Below are positions 11,310 to 24,317 of a stretch of DNA of 64,000 nucleotides, in pieces (positions within the stretch are counted from its first letter, which is position 1; each line of letters opens with the position of its first letter). Position numbers and translations under genes: made by a program. The stretch is taken from positions 134,001 to 198,000 of the forward strand of contig OY986969.1 of the NCBI GenBank assembly GCA_963920575.1, read 5' to 3'. The notes below the pieces were generated by a model. It searched no databases. It saw only the letters and a program-made list of their open reading frames with translations, and had not been told where the DNA came from. The DNA comes from Narthecium ossifragum (lineage: Eukaryota; Streptophyta; Magnoliopsida; Dioscoreales; Nartheciaceae).

Positions 11310-12531
11310 TTCTATTACTCCTGCTGGCTGCTGCTCTCCTCCTCCTCCTCCTCCTCCCTCGGCTCCGCTTGTCCTTCCAAGTCGTCTATCTATGCTAATG
11401 CTACCCTCTGTGGGTTTTCTTCGATTGGGGTGGGCCGGGCCTTTCCAATTCCGTAGGCAAATAGTGGGCCTCAAACAACGAGCCAGAGCGGAGACAACCC
11501 AAGCTCATGGATTGGTTTGGCTGACAAGACAAGCTCAATCAGGACCCAATTGTGCCTGCAGCTACGATGTTTAAGTTTAACCCAACACATAGAGATTGAT
11601 TGTAGTTAAAAGCCCAAGCACATTTCAAATGTTGGTTAAAAATTTGACCTATTTCCGTGTGGTCTATTTCATCATTCCTCGTAAAATTTTACATCTCGCG
11701 AGTTGTAAAAAGATTTTTGGAAAATTGCTTAACAAGCTATCAATTCGATCTGTTTTGAAACATCTTGTATTAACGCGAGATGCAAGTAAGCCTAAGACGA
11801 GCAATCAAACCGAACCATGGGCCTTTTACTATTACTTTACTTGGGCCTACTACTACTATTTTTTGCAGTGGGCTACGGCGCAAATGTCTACATCCAAATC
11901 CAAGTGAGACGGCCTTAGGTCCAAAGGCTGATTGCATCTCCTTGGAAGGGAGCGCACTGGGGCTAAAAAATAATAAAGGAAAGGATCCGTTGGAATAGTG
12001 AAGAGTTCCCAATTCTGGTTACGCGCCCCACTCTCGTCATTCGTCGTCTAAGATTCAACTTTGTCCAAAAATTCGAATCCAAAAACGGAAGCGGCCATTC
12101 CCTCGTGACTCGTTCAGTCCGAGGTTCTTCTCGCCTTTCCCCGCCGCCATCCGTCCGTCCATCCCATCCCCTCTCCTCCCCTCGATACGATTCATGACTC
12201 CGGCGGCAGGTGTTCCTCTGCATGCTCTTTAGGATATGATGGGAGGTAATAAATATTAGGGTGGAATGGGAGATTTGCTCGGGGATTTTTGGAACCAAGT
12301 GAGAGCACATGACTCACGACGACCTCCTCCTCTACCCTCTTCTTATTCCCCTCCGACACTGTTACGCCCTCTCCTCCTGCTCTCCCTCGCGTCCTCCCCC
12401 CCCCCACACACACACACACAAGAACATTAACACCAGTCACCCCTCCCAAACCTCTCTCTCTCTCTCTCGGCCCCATTTTGATCCCCATCCCATTGTCCAC
12501 TTCCAGCAACTGCGAGAGAGGTATCATTGCC
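11310..12531. promoter_or_regulatory. Divergent promoter region of NDUFA2 (-) and the RING gene (+)
   Basis: About 1.2 kb between two ATGs pointing away from each other. It includes a CTC microsatellite (about 11336-11357, in the NDUFA2 leader), a CA repeat (about 12403-12420) and a CT repeat (about 12452-12468) in the likely RING leader. No further gene is supported; small open frames here are low-complexity. Confidence 0.55.
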
Positions 12532-15500
12532 ATGGATCCCCGAATTCAGAAGCAGGGTGCTGCCCTGCCGCGGATTTGCTCTATTTGCTCTAGTCCTATA
12601 CGGCCCGAGCAGGATGGTAGGTCCACCGCTGAACTAAAGTGCGGGCACGAATTCCATCTAGGTAATCACGAGTCTTTTCTTCAGCCTTTTTGGTGCAGAA
12701 TACATCTGTTCTCCACTTGCTACTCTCTTCCTGTTGTCACTTTTCTCGTCTTTCTTTTTCCTTGCTTAGTTTCCAGAATCTTGACTTTTACCATCGATTT
12801 CATAGTTATACTGTAAGTTCTTGATGCTCTGATTTTCCGAGGATTTCGTTTTATCGAGATATATGCTATTCGGTTTTTGACAAAATTTCCTCTTCTGGAT
12901 GCAATTTTGATTGGATGGATGAGATAAAACATGTATTGGCTCGGGTCGTGTGATGATTTGATGTCGCAGTTCACATGTTTGCAAAGTGGGTGTTTGAATA
13001 AATTGTATACAATTATTGGCTGGCTGGCTTTCATGTTGATTGCGTCAGACTGCAAGTCACTAATAAAGATGACGTCTTTATTCTTCGGGCTGGATTAATT
13101 TGGTTGATCCTTTCATGCCTAGGAATTTATGTATGACAATGTTTCCTTGATTGTTGATTAGTAGGTCAAGTTCTGTTATCTTCTTTTACCATTGGTAATT
13201 TTCCAATTTCAGCTAGTTATGATGTTTCTTGAACTACCCACAGGTTACGCTTTCTGGAAATTCATCTATAGGTAATGTTTGATAAGTTATTTACTAATTC
13301 TTATTGCTTCTCTACTCTGCTCAGATTGCATTGGAACCAGATTCAATGCAATTGGGCAGATGAGGTGCCCAAGCTGTGGAGACGTCGAGCAGGGGGAATG
13401 GCGTTATGCAGGAGAGCCTAGCTCGGCTGTTAATGTTGCCAGAGATGTGACAGAGGAGGCAAATGATCCTGTAAGCATTTCCTGTCACCCGCTTCGTCGT
13501 TAATTGTGCACCTCAAGCACTTCAGTAGGTATTAGTGTTTGTTTTATGTAGATGAACTGCTCATCTATGAGTGTGTTTTAAATTTTTTCCTCAAACTTTG
13601 CATTGTACTTTTCTCTATGCATCTGGTAGGGACATGTCTACAATGTCTGCCTTCCAGAGTTTTCGATATGTACTGAATATTATGACATTCCAATGGTATT
13701 ATTTATTTTGTTATATGAAAGTACTTCTCTCGAGGCTTTTCATGATTCCATCCTTGTTTAGATCAAAATTTTCTGAAAGCAGATTATAATACTCTATGTT
13801 CTTTCCTTCAACTACTTTTAGGTGAGAAAAGGGTCATTGTTCTCTGTTCACAAGAACTAATTGGACGTAATAGTACAAGGACCTCTAGTACCTAACTCTA
13901 GATGGGAGATAGAACCCTAGACTACAGTTTGGGTACTCAAGAGAGGTGTCAGTAGGTAGCGCTAGCCAGACTGGCACAAGGCGTGGCCTAAGGAAGCCTA
14001 GGCCCGGGCTCATACGTTCACATACTAATCCAAGTCAGAAAAGCTAAAGAATGGAATCCTCATTAGGCATGGGACTGTGGTTCAAAAGCCATTTACTACT
14101 GTCCAAAAGCAACAGCTCAGCTCAATAAGCATAACTTAAGTTGAACTCGAGCAAAGGCAATTTGATCTCTCGGCAAGTCTGGTGGCAAGAAGTGTGAGAA
14201 GAGCAAGTGACTTCTGGGGAGCGGGAGCTCCTGGGATGCTTCATGGAAGTATCACTTCTGCTATTTGGTCGGTGGAGTAAGTTGAGATCACGCTCGACAC
14301 TCGTAAATAGCAAAGTACGAGTTGTAAGCCCCATGTTCACTTCTTTCACAACTGAGTGAAAAATGTTTAAAGTGGACCAATGTTTGGAAAGTAAATAAAC
14401 TCATTTCCAATACTACTACTTACCAAATTACAAGAAGTGGGGGACCTTTTTGAAATTAACACTTCCATTCCCACTTCTTACAACCAAGCACACCCTCTTT
14501 TTATCCTAGGCCAGCCTCGACTTCCAAGTTGTGAAGGGGGGCGGGATGTGGCAAATCGGAACTCAGGCCAGCCAGTTCAAGGAGAATCGTGACTTTGGGG
14601 ATTTTGTACCATGGCAAGAGATCTTCAATTTGAGTACACTTATGAGGCTAAACCCCAAATGCAGTTTATATTAACACTTTGAGAAATATGCATTTTAGAA
14701 ACCCTAATTCCAGCTTAGTGCACCTTTCAAACATGTAGCGCTGGCGTTTTAATGCCTCGTGAGCATTATACACATGCTTGTTTTTGGGATATGTGAAAGG
14801 ATTTAAGAAATTAATCTAAGAGTCTCAAAGACGAAGTCGAGGATTTATTATTTCATATGATGCGATGAAGCATTCCGAGTACGAGCTCCATCTCATCTTC
14901 CAGAAAATACCCCAATCATCAGATTTGGCAATTTACACTTTGCAAAGAAGATCCAGAGCCAATAAACCAATGCTTACAATAGTTTTCGAGAATAGGAGCC
15001 CATAACATTGTTATCTTGAAAGGCTAACTACTTTGCCGCCTCCGGTGTTCTTGATGTGAAAGTTCAATTTAGGCATGAAATCCTATGCAAATTGAATTGG
15101 CCATTCTATATCAAGAACAAATCTTTGCTTTGCTCTGCTTGACAGTCAATAAGCAATTTCTACATGGGTCTTCGCCCCATATAGGGCAGTGTTCACGTGA
15201 TGTACTTGTGAGTTGTGATCACCAACAAGTAGCTTTGATATAACTTTAGTATGAAGAATGGCACAATTATCAAGTGTTGATTCATGGGAACTCTAGAATA
15301 ATTCGTATCAAACTACCTTTCTTAGAGCGATTCCCCAGTCAGTGTGTAAATTTCTTCCAGTGTTGGGATTTTACCACACTTCAAAAGTCAATAAGTTTAG
15401 GAATTTCTCCTCCCATTATCCAAGGCTAGATGAGGAGCTGTATTACTGGAGATAGGAGTTGTGGAGAAACATTCTATTGAAGGATATTGTTCTCTACTTA

Positions 15501-18500
15501 TGGAGCAAGTATCAAATGGGTTAAAACTTGCTGATGGAGAGCATTAAATGATCTTGACCATCTCCTGCTGCACTCCTTCTCAAGGCTTGTTGTATGAAGA
15601 GACTAAAGATTTTTTAATTCTCGAGTACAAAGCTCGAAAAGAGCTGCTTTTTTGGCCATGATCCACAAACATCATATATTTGCAAATATGTACTAGTTCA
15701 AATTGTAAGTTATACCTTATAAACTATGGAACCAGGGATTGTCGTGCTAACAGCACATCTCATGCCGACATGTGTCAGACATGGTATATGCCATCAGCAT
15801 GATGTGCACCATCGACACGATATGTACCGAAGATGAGCACCCTCTTCTTGCCAAGAACCAGAGGTGATGAATTGAGAACTAAAAGGTTCCAGAGATCATG
15901 ATTCTAACAAATCATGTATCTAGAGAATCGGTTTATGCAGACTATGATATCTGGTTGGTTGGAGAAAAACAACTTTTATTGTTTTGCGTGTTTCTTTCAA
16001 ATCTCTTTAAAAGGAAACCGCAACATGTTTCTCGGTGTTTGCTCAACCTGAGGATACACCGAGAAACAGGCTAGCTTTTTCCTATTGTTTCAACTTTATT
16101 CTGGAGAACCAAGCATAAGGTGCAACCAAACACCGAATTCTCTTACTTCTATCCAATAAATCACATATATTTCTAGACTACCAAATAGCTCCTTAGGAAG
16201 GGTCTAGACCCAGGCAGCTCTACTTTAACTTTTAGGGGGCATTTGATAACCCTCTTTCTCTAGAAATATGTGCATTTTACGGGACAGAAATAGGAGAATC
16301 CAGTGTTTGGTTGTCCTATATGTTGGGTTCTCTAGGATCAAGTTGAGGCATTATAAACAGGCCAAGTTTTGCGTTATCACAAAATGCACAAGTAAAACAA
16401 AAGTTCTTTCTCTCCATCTAACCAACCTTTGCAAATCTGTAAAAATTGATTCACTAGATACACGATTCAAATGAGTCATGTTTCTCCGGATAATTGATTC
16501 TCCAGATTCGGACAACCAGTGCCCCCTTAGATTAAGCTACTTGCAGTTGGGCCACCTTCAATGTAAGTTATTCAAGTACCTTCAACTGGCCTAGCATTGG
16601 ACCAAAATCCTTTACATGAGAATGTCTTGACATCAAAAGATATTGTCATGGTTCCAAATAGGATTTTGTTGTCCTGGGTGCATTCTGCATGCCGCCCAGT
16701 ACGCATAGTCAGCAAACAGTTAACATGGTTCAAGGCCGATACTTGTGGGGTGTTTTAGGTGAGATTTGCCCGAAACTTATTCAAAACACGACTTTATTTT
16801 ATTTTAAGCTTTTGTCTAACAACAACTTTAGACTTCACAAACTTCATATCTTGAAAAGAAGCCTAATCTAACAACTCTCCTCCGAGGGTGAGCTCCTTTC
16901 GTCCATCTCTGACATCTGCTGCCCGACGCCAACCAATCTTCATTGCACAACCTCCCTCTCCCTCCTCTCTTTATCTCACTATCACTCTGACAGCTTTCCT
17001 AATTCAGCTCTCTGCCATTGTTGGATACTCTGCATCAATAGGTATTGTTTTGGTAACTTGCATGACTGGATCTGTTTATATGGGAAGCTTGAAAATGCAG
17101 TTACTGCTGTTTAGAGAATAGGCATTTAGGGGCGATTGATTATTAAATTATTTGGCTAACAAAATGCAAGTGAGGTATGTACGAGCACTGTCTGAAATCT
17201 GAATGACACAGAATTCTGTCTTTTCTGTATTCTTAGTTTTGTTGGATTTCTCTTCTACACGCATGAAGTCTCAGGAAAGCTTACACTGTCACTGTGACTT
17301 TTTTTTCAGCAATATGAATGTACATGGTGCCATTTTCATGGATCTGCTGAGCAATTCATGTGAGTTGTTTATCAATCATTAATGCAATACCTTTTCTCGC
17401 ATTATTATATGTAAACAGGCTGCTCTGTGTGTATGTTTTTTGTCCTATAAATCCATAACGTTTGAACTATGCAATTTATGAGATTTCTATGTCTGTAGCT
17501 TAAACTTGTATGCCAAGCTAAATGAATTCTTGTTGAACTATTTAATTTTCGATCAATTAATAGCCAAGGTGTTAATATGAGAGAATAAATCATTTTCTGC
17601 TTCATATGTGGTACAGAAAATCGATATTTTCCGGGAGCCACTAACTGTTCGTTGGTTATATATTCTATTGATATACTCTTCCTTCTTCTATGGGGATATT
17701 CAAGTTTACTACATCTGTGTAACGTTTCCTTATTTAAGATCCCCTTGCCGCTCATTGTCTGCACTCAGTAAGTTTGTATATCCGTTATTAGCATTTTTGT
17801 GTAGGTAATGTATCATACAGCATCTCATGTTTCTACATTGCCATTGATGTGTGCTGTATGGCTTCAGCATAACACGGTTCACTGAAACCAATTAAGCATA
17901 ATGGGGAGAGCAGCTGATTGAGGTTCTCTTACTCTTGAATGTTAATAAGCGTGACATTGGATGTTATTAAGCATGAAACCGATTAGTTAGGCCTGATAAG
18001 TTTAGATTACATTTTTTTCATTTGGATAAAACCAGATCCCATAAATATAATCTGAAGGGTGTTGATTGGTTTATTTGCCTCTATGATCCAAATGAACAGT
18101 TATTGATATGGTATTGTCGTATCCTTATGTCGTATATGCGCTTCTTTGAGCTTAACCCTTATTTTCCTGATTCCTTTCTTTTCTTATTTTTCCAACATTC
18201 ATCCACGAACTGTGCGTCCCATGACGCTCCTAAGGAAATGTACTTTTATATTGCTGTCGCTATTCCCTTCATCGCAACATAAGCTTTTCTTACTGGCAGT
18301 GGTCATGTGTGGCCGGAGCTGTTGACTGTGTTGCAAATTTACTTCCGCCAAGCACCATCAAGCTCATCTCGCCAACCTTACAATGCTCCATTAGTTTATC
18401 AGAACCAGGCTGGCCACCTTGGACAAACATCTGTTGGAGTAGTTGTAAACTCCCATGAGTTTCCTGAATTTGATCAGGCAAGTCCAACCCGGACGCCGGG

Positions 18501-19041
18501 ACTCGGCCCTTCTCCTCCTTGGTTACAGATGCCAAATAATCTGCCAGTTTCATCGGCGTCAATTGTACACGCCATCAACGTCCTCAGGCGGCAGATGTCT
18601 CGGTCCTATGCTCATCCTCGCAACTTTTCGCACAGGTAAGCATATCTGTATATCATTTCTTTTCACTCATTGTCAGCATCTCTTTATCTCTATCTACTGA
18701 AGCCTCCTGCATCGCTGTCTTAAATTCAATGTTACAGGTCTGTTGCTGTGCACACTGGATACAATGCAGCTGCATCACAGGGCTGGGCTGTTGGTTCTTC
18801 TTCTTCCGGTCCACCTTCCTCTCAATACAGAGGGTTCCATGGGCCGTCAACTGATCCTGGACCTTCAAATGCTGGTGGTCGCTCATACATGGGCGCGGAA
18901 GCGGGGTTCCGGCCTTGGAATGGGTCTCAGACGAGGAGTTTCCCCAGACCTTTGAACCCTCAGAGTAACGATGTAAGCCATGATCATCACAGGGAGAATG
19001 GCCCTTCTCCTCCTTTTCCTCCCAGGCGGCATCAAATGTGA
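12532..19041 (+). CDS. RING-H2 zinc-finger protein, probable E3 ubiquitin ligase (RFI2-like)
   Basis: Five exons join in phase to 321 residues: 12532-12661, 13325-13470, 17310-17359, 18300-18635, 18738-19041. The RING is N-terminal: Cys16, Cys19, Cys37, His39, His42, Cys45, Cys58, Cys61 (CSIC, CGHEFHLDC, CPSC), that is C3H2C3, split by the first intron inside the His-Leu-Asp-Cys knuckle. After it come a short segment QYECTWCHFHGSAEQF on a 50-nt exon, and a disordered Ser/Pro/Gly-rich C-terminal half ending PRPLNPQSND... RRHQM. This layout recalls plant RFI2-type RING proteins, which act in light and flowering signalling, but that subfamily call is an inference; ligase activity is expected of the RING. 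Intron 2 is 3.8 kb and holds a MITE. The 50-nt exon is the least certain part, supported by splice sites and phase. Confidence 0.82.
16235..16526. mobile_element. PIF/Harbinger (Tourist-like) MITE in RING-gene intron 2
   Basis: Ends GGGGGCATTTGATAACC and, inverted, GGGGGCACTGGTTGTCC; flanked by TTA on both sides (16232-16234 and 16527-16529). The 292-bp body has no coding capacity. The TTA target site and length fit Tourist-like MITEs. Confidence 0.7.
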
Positions 19042-19632
19042 TGACCCAGCTCATCTCACCTCACCTCATCTCATGAACTTCTTAACTTGCTTCTACTTAC
19101 AGTTGATTCTATTCATCTCATGGCGCTTTTAATTTATTATTAGTTCAATGCTTGCTTCCTTGCTTGCTTTGCTGGTGTCTCGCCGGCTGTGCATCTGTTA
19201 TTTATGGTGGCCGACGAGACACCACACCAGTTTTGGTGGGGTCGTCTAGTTGCAATCGATTGGATAAGTCAGTCGGACACCGAGACTGGTCTGTATGTGG
19301 GAAACGGACACCCCATGGTGGGACTTGGGAGTGGGGGCTGGGGTTGGGGTCCTTTTTTCCCCATTGGTTTACGTACATTATTAATGAATGCGGTCTTGTC
19401 TCTCTCTCTCCTACTTGGAATCCATCCATTATCATCTGGGGTTTGATAGAGGGAAGCGGCTGATGGCCGAGGAGGGAGGCATCAGCCCCTCGTGATACCC
19501 GCCGTCGATCATAGATAGATCGCGGTGGTGGCCTCTTCTCTTCTACCCACCCACTTCCCTCAGCCCTTTAGGCCTTCTTTTGCCCATGCGGCGCTGCCCC
19601 TCCCTCCCTGCTTTTCTAGGATTAGGGTTTGG
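19042..19632. other. RING-gene 3' UTR and CK2 beta promoter
   Basis: Same-strand intergenic space. I see no further gene; the last part is the likely leader/promoter of the CK2 beta gene. Confidence 0.5.
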
Positions 19633-19704
19633 ATGTGCTCTGTGTTACCCGGAGGGGCCGAACCGGAGAGGATCCCCTCATCCTACCCTGTACAAGTGAA
19701 ATAG
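19633..19704 (+). CDS. Upstream ORF of 23 codons in the CK2 beta leader
   Basis: ATG at 19633 opens MCSVLPGGAEPERIPSSYPV followed by three more residues and TAG at 19702-19704. It ends 113 bp before the CK2 beta ATG and in a leader that continues with a GA repeat (about 19704-19721). It could lower translation of the main ORF. Whether the transcript starts upstream of it cannot be told from sequence. Confidence 0.4.
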   Translation: MCSVLPGGAEPERIPSSYPVQVK

Positions 19705-19817
19705 AGAGAGAGAGAGAGAGAGTAGCGAGGAAGAGGGAGAGATAGGAGATCTTTTGGGTTTTGTGGTGGGGAAGAGGGGATAAAAGAGAATCATCAGGGA
19801 GGGAGGAGGGTATAGCG

Positions 19818-22800
19818 ATGCTGGGGGCAGCGAGGTCCAGCCCTGACCCTAACCCTAGCGCCACTGGGGAGCCGAACCTCAGGACTTCTTCTTTAAAGGG
19901 CCCTCTCTCCTTGAGCGCGGGCACGAAGAAGCGATCAGGGAGCGCTTCCAGCTCGGCTCAGCCAAAGAGCGGCAAGGAGGCCAGGCAGACCGACGCCCAG
20001 TCCTCTCGACTTCTCTCTGGTTTGCTGCAACCTTTTATTGTGGTCTCTTTGTTACGTTAGCATCCCTCCTTCGCAATTGATGGAGAAGGTGTTATGCCTG
20101 CTACAATAGTGGGGTAGAACTAGTTGAAACGTGTGATTATAGCTCCTTAGACTAGACTGGATGCTTGAAGGTCTTTGGTTCCTAGTCTGGATTCCCTTCC
20201 CATGCTTGCAGAGATAACCCTCTTGTTACTTTTTTGCAATTGGTTATCACATGCATTCTTTTGATGGCATTGATGGTTTCCACTATCATACCTCGCTAGT
20301 TCCTGAGAAACACAGAAAACTTTCACTTTGAGTGGCAGATATGGGAAGTCGTGACGGTTTCATGGGAATAAAAGAGCTCAATATTATTATTTTCCATTTT
20401 GTAGTTTGTTTGGACATCTTATACTAGCAAAATGGAAATTAAACAAATAAAAGATTCCATGCATCATTTTCTTTCTTTTGGAATCTCTCCCAAGCTTTAT
20501 TTTTGGGTAAGCTGCTTGGTGATAGATCCTCCTTTTGTATATGGCACATTGAGGCAACTGAATGAAGACATTAATTGGTTATCACAAAGATGGCGGCCTG
20601 TATTCGGAGCTTCTCTGGGGTTGGTCTTATGGAAACTGACATTCAATTAATTTGCACATTTGAGCTGTGCCATCTTTTAGAAATGCTTGGCCACAATGAA
20701 GAAACTATGATTATAGATAATCTGTATTTTCAACTATAAAAAGAATCCAGCAAGTATATGCTTATCAACAAGTGTTCAAAATGAAATAAAGGTGCCCTTT
20801 GTGAATATTATTCCGAATACATACGCCGAAGTTATTCATTTGTCACACTTTTGACTATCCTCATGTGGTGTCCTCCAAGAAATCATTGTGTAAATTTCCC
20901 TAAGGTGCCCTTTGTGTTTTCTTCAAGAAATTTAGGATTGCTATTTTCTTTGTTACATTACATACTTTGCACTTGTGAGGGATTTTGGAATTTGCTGTTT
21001 GTCCAAGTTGAGAGAGAGGTAAGACCTTCGTGAAATCTAAAAATGAACTACCACATCTTTTGATATCTTTTTAAGCCTCGATGTTTGTCTTGTCAAAGTC
21101 ACCTATGTGTAAATCATTGCCATGAGTTTTAAGTAATTTAGGATAATAGTTAACTTCTATCAAACTCGCTCATGACAATGTTTGCTTAGGAATAGTCTGA
21201 AATTGTAAGAAACCCTAATGTATGTACGTTGAGGGAAGTGTCGATCATTTCTGAATGGAATAGATAAATCTACACAGCACTACTTGATCCTCTTGTTTGA
21301 AAGGATAATAAGAATGGCTAACATATGATAATATCTCTTAGAAAAGAGATCAGATGTGACTTTCTAGGATGCGTTTTCTTTTGCAAGGAAAAAACTGAAA
21401 TACCACGGCGCATGGATGGTGATGGATGGAAAAAGAAAATGTTGTGTAGCATTAATTTTACACTTTAGGTATCACATAATTCTGATGTCCGTGCATTCCT
21501 ACATGATTAAAGAGCAACTAGGCTTATAACATTTGGCTGGTTAGTCACCTAGGTATATTCATTGCCATAGTTTTGAAGTAAGTTAAGGCAATTATTGTCT
21601 TCCCATCAGCTCTCTCATGACAATACGTACTTTGCAATTGTCAGAAGTTTTTTAAGAAACTATAAACTATGCATGTTTGAGATACGGGTAGATCAGGCAT
21701 GGATGGAAAGAGACTCAAATAACAAGTTTTGGCTGGTTAGTGGTGATAGTGGTTTGGATACTGCAGACACACGAACTTAGAGGAGATGGTAAAAAGTTCT
21801 GAGGAATCTTAGGCAAATATGGAGAACTGGAGTTGAGGGAGGGGCTTATTTTACCCTATACTTGTTAGCCCAGATCCCTACCTGACTAAATAACAAGAAT
21901 CAGTTGATGATAAGGTTTGGCTGGTTTGTGGGATGCAGAAACATATAGGACAGAGCATGGATTGCCGACCCGGTGGCACGCGCTGTGCCGGCAGCCTGCT
22001 GGCACGGTACGTGCCGCCGGCACGCCCCGGTGCCATTCTCGTTTTTCTTCCTCCTCCTACTTCTTCTTCTTCTTGGCACGGTACGGGGGGGTTTTTGATG
22101 CCACTAACCCCTGGCCCGGTACGTGCCGGGCGGCACGCACAGTGCCGGACCGGCACGGAAATCCATGGGACAGAGTAATCAATCTTGCTTCAAAAATCAA
22201 TAAATCATGACTGAAATATTAGCCATTGAAAGTCATGATTGTATATGTAGTCCACTATGTACGCACGTCATGTGTGCTGCCATGTTTTGCTAGTTTCCAA
22301 GCTGCCATCAAATGACATTTTCTCCCTTGTCCTTGATGTGATCATAAATGTTTGTAGAAGGGTCACGTAAACTGCACAGCATAATTTGTTATTATCGGAC
22401 CGCGTAGTCAACTCTTAGTTGTCACTTACATTCGTTGAGGGGTTTTTATGTGAATCTTCATTATCCTCCCGAGTTTGCTTGTTATTGTGTGATTATTATT
22501 TGTATGTTGAAGTGTAGATGTACTCTTTAGATCTGTTGCTTTGAGACGTTTCTGTTGGATCATATATTCACATATATGTGGTTTTTACATTGTTTTTGTA
22601 TGTGTAGAACTTTCAGATACAGGAAGCGAAGAAACGGATCTTAGTACTTCTGAAGGAGATGATTCTTCATGGATTTCTTGGTTTTGTGGACTGCGAGGGA
22701 ATGAGTTACTCTGTGAAGTTGACGAGGACTACATTCAGGATGACTTCAATTTGTGTGGGCTTCAGGGACAAGTTCCCTTCTATGAGTACGCCCTGGACAT

Positions 22801-24317
22801 GATTTTGGACAATGATTCGCTGAGTGGTAAATCTTTTATTTAATAACCTTGTCTGCTTCCTGGCTTTTTATTACATCTTTGTTTTGAAATTGAATTTTGC
22901 TGGCTTCGGGTTTAAATATAAGCAACAATCTGTCATACCCGGTTCCCTCCTTACTCCTCAATAAGGAAGTTGTTAACTAGGTCTGTCAAATTTTCACCAA
23001 ATCGCAATTTTTTTGTGCGTCCATTGCACCTGTCCTTCAAGTTCCCATCCTGTCTCCTCCTTGCACCCTCTGTGATTTTTTACAAAATCTTCATAGGTTC
23101 ATTATTGTATGAACGTATCTTTGTTGCTTTTTTTTCTTCAAAATCTTTTGATGAACCTTAAAAACTAGCGACATTGATTTTGTTGCAATTAATTTGTGTA
23201 GGTGATGTAGATGGTGAGGAACAGAGAGAAATCGAATCTGCTGCAGAGTTACTATATGGTCTTATACATGCCCGTTATATAATAACGGGCAAGGGATTGA
23301 ATGCAATGGTAATATTTGTTCTTTTAAATGGTCTTTTCCAAGTATTTTTTTCTGATTTATAAGGTTATTTTTATTGTTAATGGTGTAGCATGAGAAGTAC
23401 AAGAGAGCAGATTTTGGGCGTTGCCCTCGAGTTTTTTGTGGGGGCCAGCCATGTTTTCCAGTTGGTACATCTGACATTCCGCGAAATGGTTCTGTTAAAA
23501 TTTACTGCCCAAAATGTGAAGATATCTACTTCCCGAGATGCAAGTATCAAAGCAGTATCCTTCTGTCTAGTGCTTAGTTTGCTTTCCAAGACCTTAACCC
23601 TCTCTGATTTTAGTAGTTCTTCAGTTACGTGACATTTATAGATGGCATTTGCATGCAATTAACTTTTTATATATTTTTTATTTCAAATTAATTCATAATA
23701 ATGCAAAATTACATTTGTCCTTTTGTCAAGGATATTGATGCAATGCTTTAGTGTGATTTTTTTCTTGTTTTCCGATAAAATAATAATGATTGCATTTGCT
23801 GTTCTATTTTGCAAAGTCATGACATTTCTTTTGTATGGTTGTCAGAAGTAGGAAGGCATGCTTTGAGTGCAAACAAAATGTGTCTACATTTCCTGCTCTT
23901 TCATGACTTTTGATGTTTAGCTTAAAACATATATCATTAGACTGTGAGATGCATGCATGGTATGAATGATTAGTGTTCCTTCGGGGTTATATTTGGCTAG
24001 CTTGCAGTTAGCACATCATTCTTTGCTTTGGAGGGAGTATGGTTTTTTGCTTTTATGTTATTGTTAGTTTCTGATGGCTCAAGGCTCTATTCGCAAACAG
24101 AATTCTCATCTGTATTTTTGCTCTTCTATTGGCAAAACATTTCCTCACCTTTACTTGATGACTTACAATGACTTCATCAGATATGGATGGCTCTTATATT
24201 GGCACAACGTTTCCTCACCTTTACTTGATGAGTTACCCATCTGCAAAACCTGCAAAACCAGTGCAGAATTATGTTCCTAGGGTTTTTGGATTCAAGTTGC
24301 ATAAGGGTTTGCATTGA
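19818..24317 (+). CDS. CKB: Casein kinase II regulatory subunit beta
   Basis: Regulatory subunit that dimerises and docks two CK2 alpha catalytic subunits. Five exons join in phase to 276 residues: 19818-20019, 22608-22826, 23202-23308, 23389-23554, 24181-24317. The plant-type N-terminal extension (about 75 residues, Ser/Lys-rich) is followed by the acidic [19 protein letters not shown], the conserved [13 protein letters not shown] and [12 protein letters not shown], and the zinc site Cys188, Cys193, Cys216, Cys219. The spacing of 5, 23 and 3 is exactly that of animal CK2 beta. The C-terminal docking segment [13 protein letters not shown] and the end [11 protein letters not shown] are intact. 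Intron 1 (2.6 kb) carries a hAT MITE. The last exon is preceded by a partial copy of itself. The ATG at 19818 is the first in frame after an upstream ORF. Confidence 0.95.
21956..22167. mobile_element. GTGCC-rich hAT-like MITE in CK2 beta intron 1
   Basis: 212 bp beginning CATGGATTGCC and ending GGAAATCCATG, flanked by the perfect 8-bp duplication GGACAGAG (21948-21955 and 22168-22175). It shares its body with the copies at 1012 and 57361. Confidence 0.85.
24121..24166 (+). repeat. Partial duplicate of CK2 beta exon 5 just upstream of the real exon
   Basis: 24121-24166 matches 24191-24236, inside exon 5, at 42 of 46 positions by hand count and an offset of exactly 70 bp (shared core TTCCTCACCTTTACTTGATG). 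The copy lies in the intron, 15 bp before the true exon 5 acceptor region. It could act as a decoy or a rare alternative exon. Confidence 0.85.

Noticed and set aside
12192..12533. Minus-strand frame upstream of the RING gene
   Set aside because: Driven by CA and CT microsatellites in the RING leader; no conserved text.
15760..15840. Run of GCACAT/GATGTGC words
   Set aside because: Suggestive of a palindromic element but no ends or target duplication found.
16888..17121. Possible extra exon with hydrophobic frame in RING-gene intron 2
   Set aside because: Not needed for phase, has no clear flanking splice sites, and is not recognised as protein.
24061..24110. Third, more diverged copy of the CK2 beta exon 5 start
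   Set aside because: Only about 20 of 30 bases match and the offset (39 bp) is not that of the clear duplicate (70 bp); could be chance.
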